Shown here: positions 38,174-47,572 of the stretch, in pieces
Numbering within the stretch: the first letter of the stretch is position 1
Layout of the letters: the number at the start of each line of letters is the position of its first letter
From: Candidatus Tokpelaia sp.
Lineage (GTDB): Bacteria > Pseudomonadota > Alphaproteobacteria > Rhizobiales > Rhizobiaceae
Assembly: GCF_008636115.1 (NCBI RefSeq)
Contig: NZ_QLZD01000033.1
Coordinates: 359,277 to 423,276, forward strand
DNA length: 64,000 nt
Reading direction: 5' to 3'
The notes under the pieces: model-generated
The model's database searches: none
The model's input: the letters and a program-made list of their open reading frames with translations, nothing else
What the model was told of the DNA's origin: nothing
Translations under genes and position numbers: made by a program

Positions 38174-38941
38174 TTACGGCAAAGTTGCCGCCGCGGCAAT
38201 AATAGCCAGGAAATCCTTGTGATTAAGGCTGGCGCCGCCAATAAGCGCCCCATGCACATGCGGCACAGATAATAAGGCAGCCGCATTATCCGGCTTCACC
38301 GAACCGCCATAGAGCAAGCGGATTTTTTCGCCCATTTCCCCAAACCGCCGGTGCAGTTTTTGCCGAATGAAATTGTGCATTTCCGCCACATTATCTCTGG
38401 TCGGCACTTTACCGGTGCCAATAGCCCAGACAGGCTCATAAGCAATAACCAGTCTATCAGCCGCCGCGCCGGCGGGAATGGCGGCCTCGCACTGACGGCC
38501 GACAATTTCCAGCGCCGCGCCTTGCTCACGCTGCTCCAATGTTTCACCGACACAGAGAACAGCAACAAGACCGGCGCGCCAGGCGGCTTCCGCCTTTCGG
38601 TGTATAAGCTCGTCAGTCTCGCAATGATCTGCCCGCCGCTCGGAATGCCCGACAATAACATAAGAAGCACCGGCATCTTTCAGCATGGGCGCGGCAATAT
38701 CTCCCGTATGCGCGCCGCTATCGGCAAAATGGCAATCCTGTCCGCCCAAAGCCAGACGACTGTTTCTCACCGCTTCTGCCCCGCGTGACAACAGGCTGGC
38801 CGGCAGGCAGACAAGCGCCGCAATATCAGCCTGAGCGCAGGCCGCCGGCAAGCCGGCCGCTATTGCCTGCAATTCAGCCAGAGCCGCGCTCAAACCGTTC
38901 ATTTTCCAGTTGCCGGCAATAAGCATAGAATCTTTTGTCAT
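38174..38941 (-). CDS. tpiA: Triosephosphate isomerase
   Basis: Glycolytic isomerase of dihydroxyacetone phosphate and glyceraldehyde 3-phosphate. The ATG at 38941 has a GGGGAG site and gives 255 residues (a longer frame adds 11). Motifs: LIAGNWKMNG (catalytic Lys), VIVGHSERR (catalytic His), the catalytic Glu in AYEPVWAIGTGKVP, and the phosphate loop LLYGGSVKPDN. Divergent from the PpiD-like gene with 226 bp between. Confidence 0.97.
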   Translation of the reverse strand: MTKDSMLIAGNWKMNGLSAALAELQAIAAGLPAACAQADIAALVCLPASLLSRGAEAVRNSRLALGGQDCHFADSGAHTGDIAAPMLKDAGASYVIVGHSERRADHCETDELIHRKAEAAWRAGLVAVLCVGETLEQREQGAALEIVGRQCEAAIPAGAAADRLVIAYEPVWAIGTGKVPTRDNVAEMHNFIRQKLHRRFGEMGEKIRLLYGGSVKPDNAAALLSVPHVHGALIGGASLNHKDFLAIIAAAATLP

Positions 38942-39167
38942 AATATTCTCCCCGAAAAACAGCCTGCGGCCCAATTACCTGATTAGTGCTTGATTCAGGC
39001 TGAAATTATCTCTGCAAAATCGCCGGCGCAAGCTTTTTTAGCAATTTTGCCCGGCTTACCCTTAAGAAATATGGAAATTTTATTGTTTCGGCTTGCATAT
39101 TTTGCCTGTTTGGGGCAAATCGATAAGGTCGCAGGCTTAATTTCTGCAAAGAATAAACGGGGTTATT

Positions 39168-41075
39168 ATGCTGGATCAACTACGCTCTGCCGTTAATTCA
39201 TGGCCGGCCAAAATATTACTGTGTCTTGTCCTGCTCAGTTTTATCGCCTGGGGCGGGCAAAGCGCTTTTCAGGCAGGCGGTGATGATACGCTGATGGCGA
39301 CAAAGGACAGGTCAGTCAGCGCCTCTGCCTATGATCTGGCCCTGCGCAATGAGGTTTTACGTTTATCCATGCGTATCGGCCGGTATTTGACGCCTGACGA
39401 AATCCGGCGCCTTGGCCTGGAGCAGGCGGTTTTCCGCGGACTTTATGACAATCTTGTGCTGGATACTGAGGCCGGGCAGATGAAGCTCGGCCTGTCGGAT
39501 AAGAATATTGCCGCTTTACTGGGGAAAGATCCGCTTTTTAGCGGTGCGGACGGCAAATTTGACCTTGGCGCCTTTAATTTCTATTTACAAAATTTGCGGG
39601 TAAAGCGTGATGATTTTCTTGATAATTTTTATGTGAAAGGCGCCTTGCGCAGCCAGCTTGTCGCCACTTTGCAAGAAGGGCTTGATGCGCCTGACACATT
39701 TTACCGGGCTTTGGCTCTGTATCAGCTGCAAACGCGCAATGTGGATTATGTCGAACTGACAGCCGCTGCTATTGGCGCCGGCGCTGCGCCTGAGGCGGAG
39801 AGCCTGGCCAACTGGTTCAAGGCCAATAGCGAACAATTTAAAACCCCTGAATACCGGCAAATCAGCTATATCAGCCTGTCGGCGCCGGATATTGCCGGCA
39901 CAGATAGTATTGATGACGCGGCTGTTGCTGCTTATTACAGCACACATAAAAATTCTTATCTGGCAAGCCCGGAAAAACGCAGTTTTGATCTTATCCGCTT
40001 TGCCGATAAAAAATCGGCCGACTCTGCTTATGCCGCTATAGAAACAGCGATAAAAAACGGCCGGGAGCCGGCTCAGGCTTTTGCTGCCTATGCTGAGCAG
40101 CCGGCAAATAAAAGCGAGCATAAAGAAGCAGTTGCCCAGGCAGATTTGCCGGCTTTGCTTGGCGCAGAAGTTTTTGCTCTGCCGCGGGGGACAGTGAGCG
40201 CCGTTATTGATGATCTGCGAGGCCCGGTTCTGGTTTATGTGCAGCAGATTGAGGCGGCCAGGCCAAAAGCCCTGGCCGCTGTCAGCGCCCAGATCCGCCA
40301 GGATATTGCGCAGAAAAACGCCGCCGCGGCCTTGCCGGATTATCGCAAAAAAATTGAAGATGCCCGCTTTGACGGTATCAGTTTAAAAGATATTGCCGCA
40401 CAATATAATTTGCCTCTGCATTTTGTCACCCTGGACGAAAGTGGCAATAACCCGCAGGGACAGGCTGTCGATTTTCCACAAAAGACTGCCTTACTGCCCA
40501 ATATTTTTGCGGCGGCAGAAAATATTGATGCCGATCCGCTCAATTTAAATAATGGGGGTTACCTCTGGTATAATATTGACAAAATTATCCCGCCGCGCCA
40601 GCCTGCTTTAAATGAGGTAAAGGCTCAGGTCACTGCCGCATGGCAGCAGGAACAACAGCAGCAAAAACTGGATAATCAGGCCACAGAACTGGCCAAAGCC
40701 TTGAATAAAGGGGAGAATTTTGCCGAGTTGGCCAGGCGGAATAAGTTAACGCTTTATCATAGAGATAATTTGCGCCGCAATCCGGTTGATGAAAAACTCG
40801 GTCAGGCGGCAATATCTGCCATATTTTCCGTAGTTAAAGGCGAAAGCGGCCTGACTATTGGAGCAAACGATAATAGCCGCCTTGTTTTCCGCGTTAATGC
40901 CGTCACTGAGCCGCAAAATGCAAGCCGCAATTTGCTTTCGGCTGAAGAACAGGCCAATATTTCGGCGCGTTCAGCGCTGGATTTTCTTAATCTTTATATT
41001 GCCGCCCAGGCTTTGCAAACACCGGTTCGCATCAATAAAACTGTCTATGACAGGCTTATGCAGGCGCAGGAGTGA
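39168..41075 (+). CDS. PpiD-like periplasmic folding factor (SurA_N/parvulin type)
   Basis: Membrane-anchored periplasmic chaperone or peptidyl-prolyl isomerase near the Sec translocon. The 635-residue protein has a short cytosolic start (MLDQLRSAVNSWPAKILL), one membrane helix (about residues 15-30), an N-terminal chaperone domain of SurA type (DLALRNEVLRLSMRIGR, LFSGADGKFDLGAFNFYL), a central segment where a parvulin domain would lie but with weak catalytic-motif conservation, and a long helical C-terminal part. A GGGG ribosome site precedes the ATG. It is divergent from tpiA, as in relatives. Confidence 0.85.
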   Translation: MLDQLRSAVNSWPAKILLCLVLLSFIAWGGQSAFQAGGDDTLMATKDRSVSASAYDLALRNEVLRLSMRIGRYLTPDEIRRLGLEQAVFRGLYDNLVLDTEAGQMKLGLSDKNIAALLGKDPLFSGADGKFDLGAFNFYLQNLRVKRDDFLDNFYVKGALRSQLVATLQEGLDAPDTFYRALALYQLQTRNVDYVELTAAAIGAGAAPEAESLANWFKANSEQFKTPEYRQISYISLSAPDIAGTDSIDDAAVAAYYSTHKNSYLASPEKRSFDLIRFADKKSADSAYAAIETAIKNGREPAQAFAAYAEQPANKSEHKEAVAQADLPALLGAEVFALPRGTVSAVIDDLRGPVLVYVQQIEAARPKALAAVSAQIRQDIAQKNAAAALPDYRKKIEDARFDGISLKDIAAQYNLPLHFVTLDESGNNPQGQAVDFPQKTALLPNIFAAAENIDADPLNLNNGGYLWYNIDKIIPPRQPALNEVKAQVTAAWQQEQQQQKLDNQATELAKALNKGENFAELARRNKLTLYHRDNLRRNPVDEKLGQAAISAIFSVVKGESGLTIGANDNSRLVFRVNAVTEPQNASRNLLSAEEQANISARSALDFLNLYIAAQALQTPVRINKTVYDRLMQAQE

Positions 41076-41215
41076 TGATTGTCACTCAAACGGCCTGTTT
41101 GATTATTGCTGCTCTATATCGCCGCCTCGCAGCGGTGAAGATAAAAGGCACGACTTACGGCAAAAATCACTTTGATAAGTGCGGGATACAGCAAAACTCT
41201 AACAAAAATTATAAA

Positions 41216-42160
41216 TCAGAACCGGTTGAAAAAAGCAGCGCGGCTGATTTTCGCCTGTTTACATAAAGGGGAGATGATAATCGGCGTAGTAAAAACGGCT
41301 TCCTGCTGCTTTTCCGCCTGCTTGATGGAAGCGGGCAAAACCGCCAAAGGCAAAAAAGCCGGGCGAAAACCGGCAGGCAATAATTTTTGCGCCGGGATAA
41401 AAGCCTTATAATGCTCATGAAACCAGGCGAAAATTGCCGCAATCGCAATTTTGCGCTTTTCTATAATAATCTTATGCCGTTTTGTCGGATTTTCTGCCGG
41501 ATCCTGCCTCACTACACTATTCCGTAAGCTTTGCTCATCTGCCCCCACGCTCGCCAAAATATCAGCGGGAATATAGATTTTTCCTTGCCGCTGAGTGCGC
41601 GGCAAATGCCGTATAAGTGCGGCCAGACCTTGAGCTATACCGCCATGCCGGCAGGTTTTGTCAGCTAAATCGCCTGTTTCTCCTTGCAAAATCCTACAGG
41701 CCAGTTGTAAAACCGTGCCATAAAGCGCAGTGCAATAAGTCTCCAAAGCTGCGCGGCTCGGCATAATATCATGATATAAATCGAAACGCGCCGCTTCACA
41801 AAGGCACAAAAAATCTGCCGGCGGCAGATTATACCGGTTAATTGCCGCTGTCACTGCCGCAATCACCGGATTTTGCGGCGCCATTACCGGCAAAGTTTTA
41901 ACCGAATTTTGTTCTTTCTCTGCAATATGTTGTGTGTCTTTCTTAAGGGCCTCTATCAGGCTGTCACGCCACCATTGCAGCCGCATTTCCCCCAATAACG
42001 GCTCTTGCACCTGCTCGCCAATATGCAAAATTTCCAGATGAAAGGCATAAAGCGCCGCCAAAGCTCCCCTTTTAGCCGGGGGAGCAAAAAGAACGGCGAA
42101 ATATAATTCATAAGCACGGCTGCGTAACAGTTGCAAACAATAAGTTTCAGCCGCCTTCAT
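41216..42160 (-). CDS. Squalene/phytoene synthase-family protein
   Basis: The 314-residue protein belongs to the trans-isoprenyl synthase superfamily. Many alphaproteobacteria carry such a stand-alone member, related to the mitochondrial complex I assembly factor NDUFAF6. Residues 1-75 show YCLQLLRSRAYELYFAVLFA and LGEMRLQWWRDSL. The aspartate-rich motifs of true squalene synthases are not convincing, so isoprenoid synthesis should not be assumed. The ATG at 42160 comes one base after the stop of the Mth938-like gene, implying coupling. It is convergent with the PpiD-like gene. Confidence 0.8.
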   Translation of the reverse strand: MKAAETYCLQLLRSRAYELYFAVLFAPPAKRGALAALYAFHLEILHIGEQVQEPLLGEMRLQWWRDSLIEALKKDTQHIAEKEQNSVKTLPVMAPQNPVIAAVTAAINRYNLPPADFLCLCEAARFDLYHDIMPSRAALETYCTALYGTVLQLACRILQGETGDLADKTCRHGGIAQGLAALIRHLPRTQRQGKIYIPADILASVGADEQSLRNSVVRQDPAENPTKRHKIIIEKRKIAIAAIFAWFHEHYKAFIPAQKLLPAGFRPAFLPLAVLPASIKQAEKQQEAVFTTPIIISPLCKQAKISRAAFFNRF

Positions 42161-42161
42161 A

Positions 42162-42548
42162 CTATTCCACCGCATAAAGAGCGGCAGCCACAGCGCGCCC
42201 TTCACTTAATAAAATATTCAGGCTGCGCGCGGCTGCCCCAGTAGTCATAATTTCAGCAGCAATATTATGAGCTTGTAATATTTGCATAATTTGCGGTGCC
42301 GGTGATCTCATTACTGTGCCGGTGCCGATAAATAAAATTTCTATAGTGGCGGCTTCCTGTAATATACGCGCCAAATCCTTACTATCCGGCACATTTGCCT
42401 GCGGCTGCCAGCCATATATACCCGAAGGCAAGCATAAAATAGAGCCGCGATGCGACATATCGGCGAACCGAAAACCGCCATTACCATAAGCTTCAACCGG
42501 CGCCCGGCCGGGAAAATGCGCTTTCCGTATTTCTATACCGCCGGCCAT
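42162..42548 (-). CDS. Mth938-like (NDUFAF3-related) protein
   Basis: A 128-residue protein of the Mth938/DUF498 family. It has FPGRAPVEAYGNGGFRFADM and the core strands EILFIGTGT, APQIMQIL and AAEIMTTGAAARSLNIL. The human relative NDUFAF3 assists complex I assembly; pairing with an NDUFAF6-like protein one base downstream makes a shared respiratory-assembly role plausible but unproven. The ATG at 42548 has a GGAGG site. In relatives secD-secF lie between yajC and this gene; here only 204 non-coding bp do. Confidence 0.85.
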   Translation of the reverse strand: MAGGIEIRKAHFPGRAPVEAYGNGGFRFADMSHRGSILCLPSGIYGWQPQANVPDSKDLARILQEAATIEILFIGTGTVMRSPAPQIMQILQAHNIAAEIMTTGAAARSLNILLSEGRAVAAALYAVE

Positions 42549-42752
42549 AGGCCTGCCTCCTGCAATTTCCGGCACGAGCCTCAGCCAGTAAGGTTGAAAG
42601 CCCCGGATAACAGGGCTTTATTCCAGTTTACAAATCCCGGTAAAGGCGGCATTTCCTTTAGCTGCGCCCCGCTCTTTACCGCAACAAAGCTTACAAATAT
42701 CAACAGCAGGAGGCAGATCAAAATGCAGTCTCACCTGGCCTCAAAAGGCTGA

Positions 42753-43091
42753 TTATGCTTTGGCGGATTCGGCAGTTTCACCCTTGGAGCGCACGGCCGA
42801 TAAAGTGCCGCGAATAATGCGCACCCGCACATTTTCGGCAATTTCTACATCAATTTCACCATTATCATCGTAAACTTTGCTGACTTTGCCGACAATACCG
42901 CCGCTGGTCACCACTATATCGCCGCGGCGCACCGCATTAACCATGGCTTTATGCTTCGCCATTTGCGCGCGCTGCGGGCGAATAATCAAAAAATACATAA
43001 TAACGAAAATCAAAACCAGAGGGATAAACATGCCCACCCCTTCCGGCAGCCCCCCCCCTGCGGCAGCATAAGCAGGCGCGATAAACGACAT
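42753..43091 (-). CDS. yajC: Preprotein translocase subunit YajC
   Basis: Small inner-membrane partner of SecDF. The 112-residue protein has a single membrane helix (about residues 20-40, FIPLVLIFVIMYFLIIRPQ) and the conserved cytosolic fold RRGDIVVTSGGIVGKVSKV. It lies upstream of the Mth938-like gene. No secD or secF follows it, although those genes normally do. Confidence 0.95.
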   Translation of the reverse strand: MSFIAPAYAAAGGGLPEGVGMFIPLVLIFVIMYFLIIRPQRAQMAKHKAMVNAVRRGDIVVTSGGIVGKVSKVYDDNGEIDVEIAENVRVRIIRGTLSAVRSKGETAESAKA

Positions 43092-43316
43092 TCCAAACTC
43101 CTTATAGAGGCAAAATTTTGCGGCAAGCGCGCAAATAATATATCAGATAATAATATCTGCCCGACAGCGCCGTCAACCGGCCGGATCTTACCCGGTTTCA
43201 CACAATTACATTTTTATCTAACACAAATTTATCTTTTGGCAAACTCTTTCTACCGCAATTTTATGTCACTGTCTTAAATATCTCAGGTAGAAATAATCAT
43301 AATATAATTGCTTCTT

Positions 43317-43718
43317 TTAGCCGTGAATTTTTATATCCAGATAGCTATGCAGCATTTTCACAACATATATAGCTGTATCGGCTCTTATATCTGTTTCTTC
43401 TACCAAAACATCATTTAAATAACTATATTGTACTTTGTCTGTTGCACGAATTTTGAGCCCAATCGCGCCCACGCGATATAAAAGCGCAAAAATACATTGC
43501 AAGAATTTCTCTTTATCTGCCTTTTCTTCCCTTATACGCCTGATAATAGCGCTTTTTCCGGCGCCGCTTCTCCCTTGCAAGACATATTTATATTCCCTTT
43601 TATCCAAAATTTCTGTCCAGGCACCGCTATCGATAAAACATTCCTGTAATAAATCATCATCTTCTGCGGCATTTTTACCAACACGTATATCGTGCGTAAT
43701 AATATGATTATTGCCCAT
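43317..43718 (-). CDS. Shrunken P-loop ATPase-like gene (internal deletion likely)
   Basis: A 133-residue frame from the ATG at 43718 (GGGAG site upstream). An N-terminal region leads to a good Walker A motif, GRSGAGKS, at residues 49-56 with flanking KYVLQ and AIIRRIRE. Only about twenty residues later comes FALLYRVGAIGLKI, a segment resembling the C-terminal part of large P-loop proteins of the Sll1717 type, where 300 or more residues would be expected in between. No Walker B or sensor motif is present. Likely a remnant with an in-frame deletion, probably inactive as an ATPase. The family assignment is tentative. Confidence 0.5.
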   Translation of the reverse strand: MGNNHIITHDIRVGKNAAEDDDLLQECFIDSGAWTEILDKREYKYVLQGRSGAGKSAIIRRIREEKADKEKFLQCIFALLYRVGAIGLKIRATDKVQYSYLNDVLVEETDIRADTAIYVVKMLHSYLDIKIHG

Positions 43719-43757
43719 ACACCAATCTCCCTGTCTTATCGACAAAGATATAGGCGC

Positions 43758-43789
43758 AAAAAAAAGAGCCTTCCATCAAGAAAGCCCTT
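43758..43789 (-). terminator. Rho-independent terminator after the NlpD-like gene
   Basis: On the minus strand a roughly 9-bp stem (two G-U pairs; arms at 43788-43780 and 43774-43765) is followed by eight T residues (43765-43758). It lies about 25 bp past the stop of the LysM/LytM gene. Confidence 0.85.
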
Positions 43790-43814
43790 TTAGACTCAAA
43801 ATATAAAGGAGAAG

Positions 43815-45107
43815 CTATAATTGACCGGCCGGAGACAAATATTTCATTGGATTAACCGGGGAAGAATTTTTGCGCACTTCAAAATGCAATTTCGCGACAG
43901 AGGCATTGCCTGAGCTGCCGGATAAAGCAATATCTTCATCGCGTTCCACTTGTTGGCCGCGCTGCACCAGCAGCTTGCTGTTGTGGCCGTAAACGGTCAC
44001 TATATTGTCATCATGGCGAATCAGAATTGTATTGCCGAATTCCTTTAAACCGTCACCGGCATAAATAACAATACCTTTATCGGCAGCCTTCACTTTCGTG
44101 CCTTCAGGCACGGCAATATCTATACCGTCATTGGTGCTGGTGCCGGTGCGCTGGCCATAAGAACTGATAATATTGCCTTTGACCGGCCACAGCATAGCCG
44201 CCGCAGTTTCTGCTTTTTTATTTTTATCTGTACCAGCGCTCGCCTCGGCCGGCACTGTAGCGCTGCTCGTTTGTGTACCGGTAAGTGTCGCGGCCTTGCC
44301 ACTATTTGCAGCAGTGTCGACACTAGCAGCAGTCGCCGTGTCACTGCCTGCTTTTACGGCTTCTTTGCCAGGATTATCACTTTGCCCTACCGGCTTTATA
44401 GTATTTTCTGCCGTGTTTTCTGCCGGCCTGGCCGCATTGCCGCCATTTGTTGCCTCGCTCTCATCGGCCTGAGCTGCTTCTTGCAGCGGAGCAATCGGCT
44501 CCGATACAGGTGTGGGAATATTATGGCTGATTTTGCCTGTTGCAGCCGGTTTATCAGCCGCGGCAGCAATCGCTGCCGTGCCGCCGGCAATAGTCAATTT
44601 CTGACCAATAAGGATTTTATCACTATCCAAAGCATTATCGCGCTTAATAGCCGCCACAGTCACATTATGGCGCCGGGCAATGCCGGTTAAATTATCACCT
44701 GCCTGAACAGTATAAACTGCCTTGCGGGCAGAGAGCGCCGCCGCGCCGGCCGCTGTCGCATTGCTTTTTTTGTCGGCAAATTGCTGAGTGGCGGAATGTT
44801 GCGCCATGTCACGCGTGGAAAAATCATCACCGGTTTCAGACTCATTCTCTGTCATTACAACAGTGTCAGCGGGCGGCGCCAATGTATCACTTTCCACTTT
44901 GCCATAGGCATTTTTTTGCGGCGCCGGCGGGTAAGCTTCATTCGCTTTATTTTGAGCTTTATTGGCAGAAGAGGCAGAGGATTTTGTAAGACCGTCAGTA
45001 AAACGGGAAAAATCAGAACTACAGCCTGTTAACACCCCCGCTATGAGTAAAACGGCAACGCCGCTTTTATAAAGACAAGATACCCTGTTAAACTGCTTTA
45101 AACTCAT
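43815..45107 (-). CDS. NlpD-like lipoprotein (LysM + degenerate LytM/M23)
   Basis: Envelope lipoprotein with signal peptide and lipobox LTGC (residues about 26-29), one LysM domain (VQAGDNLTGIARRHNV), a long low-complexity Thr/Ala/Ser linker, and a C-terminal LytM domain (SSYGQR to PMKYLSP). Zinc-ligand positions of active M23 peptidases are altered: the first His is replaced (TNDGIDIA) and the HLHFE motif is KLHFEV. It therefore resembles NlpD/EnvC, which do not cut peptidoglycan but activate amidases at the septum. 430 residues from ATG 45107; a TTG seven codons upstream is possible. Confidence 0.88.
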   Translation of the reverse strand: MSLKQFNRVSCLYKSGVAVLLIAGVLTGCSSDFSRFTDGLTKSSASSANKAQNKANEAYPPAPQKNAYGKVESDTLAPPADTVVMTENESETGDDFSTRDMAQHSATQQFADKKSNATAAGAAALSARKAVYTVQAGDNLTGIARRHNVTVAAIKRDNALDSDKILIGQKLTIAGGTAAIAAAADKPAATGKISHNIPTPVSEPIAPLQEAAQADESEATNGGNAARPAENTAENTIKPVGQSDNPGKEAVKAGSDTATAASVDTAANSGKAATLTGTQTSSATVPAEASAGTDKNKKAETAAAMLWPVKGNIISSYGQRTGTSTNDGIDIAVPEGTKVKAADKGIVIYAGDGLKEFGNTILIRHDDNIVTVYGHNSKLLVQRGQQVERDEDIALSGSSGNASVAKLHFEVRKNSSPVNPMKYLSPAGQL

Positions 45108-45546
45108 CTCAAACTTCACCCGTGACAAAAATACGCTATAGATGCGGCTATTAAATCACGGCATTGTTACTTGAATGTTAAAATTTGGCCTATTGCTTTG
45201 CAGGAAATAAAAAGATTCACAGCGCATTGCAGCCGGAGAAATATTTTCAAAATATGAGACTAAAATACAGGCCGGGCGGCAGGGCCTTGCCGCTAAAATC
45301 TGCAGCTCTGCGGTAAAGGCAGAAGGGGAGTCTTTAGCCGAAACCCTTCCGCAAAAAGACAAGGAGAAAAAGAAAAAAGCAAGAAAAACAGGGCGATCAC
45401 AAAATAGATTGCTATTGCAAGCCGTGACCCCAAGAGAAATTTACGGCCGCCTGAAGGCAAGAAGCAAAATTACAAAAACCCACCACCCCGTTTTCATAAA
45501 ACCACGCGCCAAAGACACCGGAAATATATTGGCAGCAGCAAATACC
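45108..45546. other. Gap between recA and the NlpD-like gene
   Basis: 439 bp. No supported gene and no clear terminator for recA. The stretch 45355-45400 is unusually purine-rich (AAGGAGAAAAAGAAAAAAGC). Short frames on both strands lack family features. Confidence 0.5.
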
Positions 45547-46593
45547 TCAACCCGCAAGATTCTCTGCCGTTTCATCTTCTTCCCCGGTATTTTCCAGAAA
45601 TTTATCAGCAATCAGGCCGGCATTTTGCCGCAAGGCCAGCTCAATTTCCTGAGCAATATTAGCATTTTCCCGCAAATATTGCTTGGCATTTTCTCGCCCC
45701 TGCCCCAAACGCTGCGAATTATAAGAAAACCAGGCGCCCGCTTTTTCGACAATACCGGCCTTCACCCCCAAATCAATCAATTCACCGACATGAGAGACAC
45801 CTTCACCATACATAATATCAAACTCAACCTGTTTGAAAGGCGGCGCCAATTTGTTTTTGACGACTTTTACCCGTGTCTGATTCCCCACCACTTCATCACG
45901 ATCTTTCAACGCCCCAATACGGCGAATATCCAAACGGACAGAAGCATAAAATTTCAACGCATTGCCGCCGGTCGTTGTTTCAGGCGAACCAAACATAACG
46001 CCAATTTTCATGCGGATTTGATTGATGAAAATAACCATGCAGTTTGAGCGGGAAATAGAGGCTGTCAGCTTGCGCAAAGCCTGGCTCATCAGCCGCGCCT
46101 GCAAACCGGGCAAAGCATCACCCATTTCACCTTCAATTTCCGCCCGCGGCACCAGAGCCGCCACGGAATCAATAACCAAAACGTCCATCGCGCCCGAACG
46201 CACCAAAGTATCAGTAATTTCCAGCGCCTGCTCCCCTGTGTCAGGCTGTGAAATCAGCAAATTATCCAGATCTACGCCCAATTTGCGCGCATAAACAGGA
46301 TCAAGAGCATGTTCGGCATCAACAAAAGCGCAAGTACCGCCGCGCTTTTGCGCTTCGGCAATAGTGTGCAAGGCCAAAGTCGTTTTGCCCGAGCTTTCAG
46401 GCCCGTAAATTTCAACAATCCGCCCTTTGGGCAAACCGCCAACCCCCAGAGCAATATCCAATGACAGCGACCCGGTCGGTATAGTCTCAATTTCCACCAC
46501 ATTTTCATTATGCCCCAGACGCATAATGGAACCTTTGCCGAAAGCACGCTCAATTTGTGACAGAGCAGCCTCTAAAGCTTTCGATTTGTCCAT
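45547..46593 (-). CDS. recA: Recombinase RecA
   Basis: ATP-dependent strand-exchange protein and SOS co-protease. The ATG at 46593 gives 348 residues starting [21 protein letters not shown], with a GAGGA site; an ATG 39 bp upstream is less likely. Motifs: Walker [19 protein letters not shown], Walker [13 protein letters not shown], the DNA-binding loop [20 protein letters not shown] and [19 protein letters not shown]. The C-terminal acidic tail is typical. I looked for the alphaproteobacterial LexA box GTTC-N7-GTTC in the 200 bp upstream and found no exact copy. Confidence 0.98.
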   Translation of the reverse strand: MDKSKALEAALSQIERAFGKGSIMRLGHNENVVEIETIPTGSLSLDIALGVGGLPKGRIVEIYGPESSGKTTLALHTIAEAQKRGGTCAFVDAEHALDPVYARKLGVDLDNLLISQPDTGEQALEITDTLVRSGAMDVLVIDSVAALVPRAEIEGEMGDALPGLQARLMSQALRKLTASISRSNCMVIFINQIRMKIGVMFGSPETTTGGNALKFYASVRLDIRRIGALKDRDEVVGNQTRVKVVKNKLAPPFKQVEFDIMYGEGVSHVGELIDLGVKAGIVEKAGAWFSYNSQRLGQGRENAKQYLRENANIAQEIELALRQNAGLIADKFLENTGEEDETAENLAG

Positions 46594-46847
46594 TTTTTTA
46601 TCCTCAGCAGGCCGCAAGGTGTTTTGAATCATAGCGTTAATTCCATATTCCGCTCACCTGACGGCGCGAACGCTCTTTGTGCCTGAATACATAAAGAAGC
46701 CCGCCGGGCATTGTTCTCAAAAGCCCGTAATACTCCGGTCGCGGCTGTTTATATCTGCCTGTTATGTTCTGTATTGACAAGAAGATAAAAAGTTTTCCAC
46801 CGAAATCCTCTCATTTTTCGCTCGCGCGCAATCAGGCTGCGGCCGGG

Positions 46848-47513
46848 CTAACCGGCCCGCAACGGCGAAATCTGAATTTCGACACGGCGATTTTGTGCCA
46901 GCCCGGCCCTCGCCGGCATTGCCGGTTACAGTATTGCCGGCGCCATAATCGATAAGTGACAAACGGCGTTTATCTATGCTCTGAGACTCTGAGATATTGC
47001 GCCGCGGAAGCTGCGCGGCATTCTGACAAAGCCTGATTATAAGCAGCAGCGCCGGTGGAATCCGTATAGCTGAAAACATCAATCAGAGATTTATTGTATT
47101 TTTCAACACTGGCGCCACAGAATCAAGCCGGCGGTAAAATTGCACCTTGATAGAATCCTGATTTGCGTTGAAGGCGACAGTACTCGGCATATTTAAAATA
47201 ATATGATCGCCGTTCCAGGCAACCAAAACACCGCTGCCTTACAGTTGCGTCCGCAATTCCATCTTTTGTCTATCCATATACTGACCGGCAAGACCGTCTG
47301 TCAATGCCCCGGGAGCGGCACCAATCAAAACAGCATTGCGCCGCGCATTATATGAGCTGCCAGCCAGTAATCTGCCAAAGCACCGCTACCGGCACCCAGA
47401 GCCGCGCCCTTGGCAGTGTTGGAAATTTTGCTTTCCCCTGTAATAAGGATTGGTTATCATGCACCCCGCGGCAAACCGGCAGCCATCACAGCGATACAGA
47501 ATTTTTTCAGCAT
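46848..47513 (-). pseudogene. Decayed OmpA-family (YiaD-like) outer-membrane lipoprotein
   Basis: Reading the minus strand across frames recovers a complete YiaD-like protein: MLKKFCIAVMAAG start, a lipobox region, TNPYYRG, SKISNTAKGAALGAGSGAL, NAVLIGAAPGAL, GQYMDRQKMELRTQL, HIILNMPSTVAFNANQDS, then the OmpA-like peptidoglycan-binding part SLIDVFSYTDSTGAAAYNQA, EGRAG and NRRVEIQISPL. At least four frameshifts and an in-frame stop after RTQL interrupt it. The total length (about 222 codons) equals an intact family member, so decay is by small mutations rather than deletion. It lies between rarA and recA. Confidence 0.85.
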
Positions 47514-47572
47514 TCCCCCAGCTTTGTGCTACCGGGGCCCCCGCCGGTTTTAAAATCTGCCGGCAAAAACTG

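Noticed and set aside
46594..46793. Possible LexA (SOS) box upstream of recA
   Set aside because: GAAC/GTTC words occur, but none forms the alphaproteobacterial GTTC-N7-GTTC pattern exactly.
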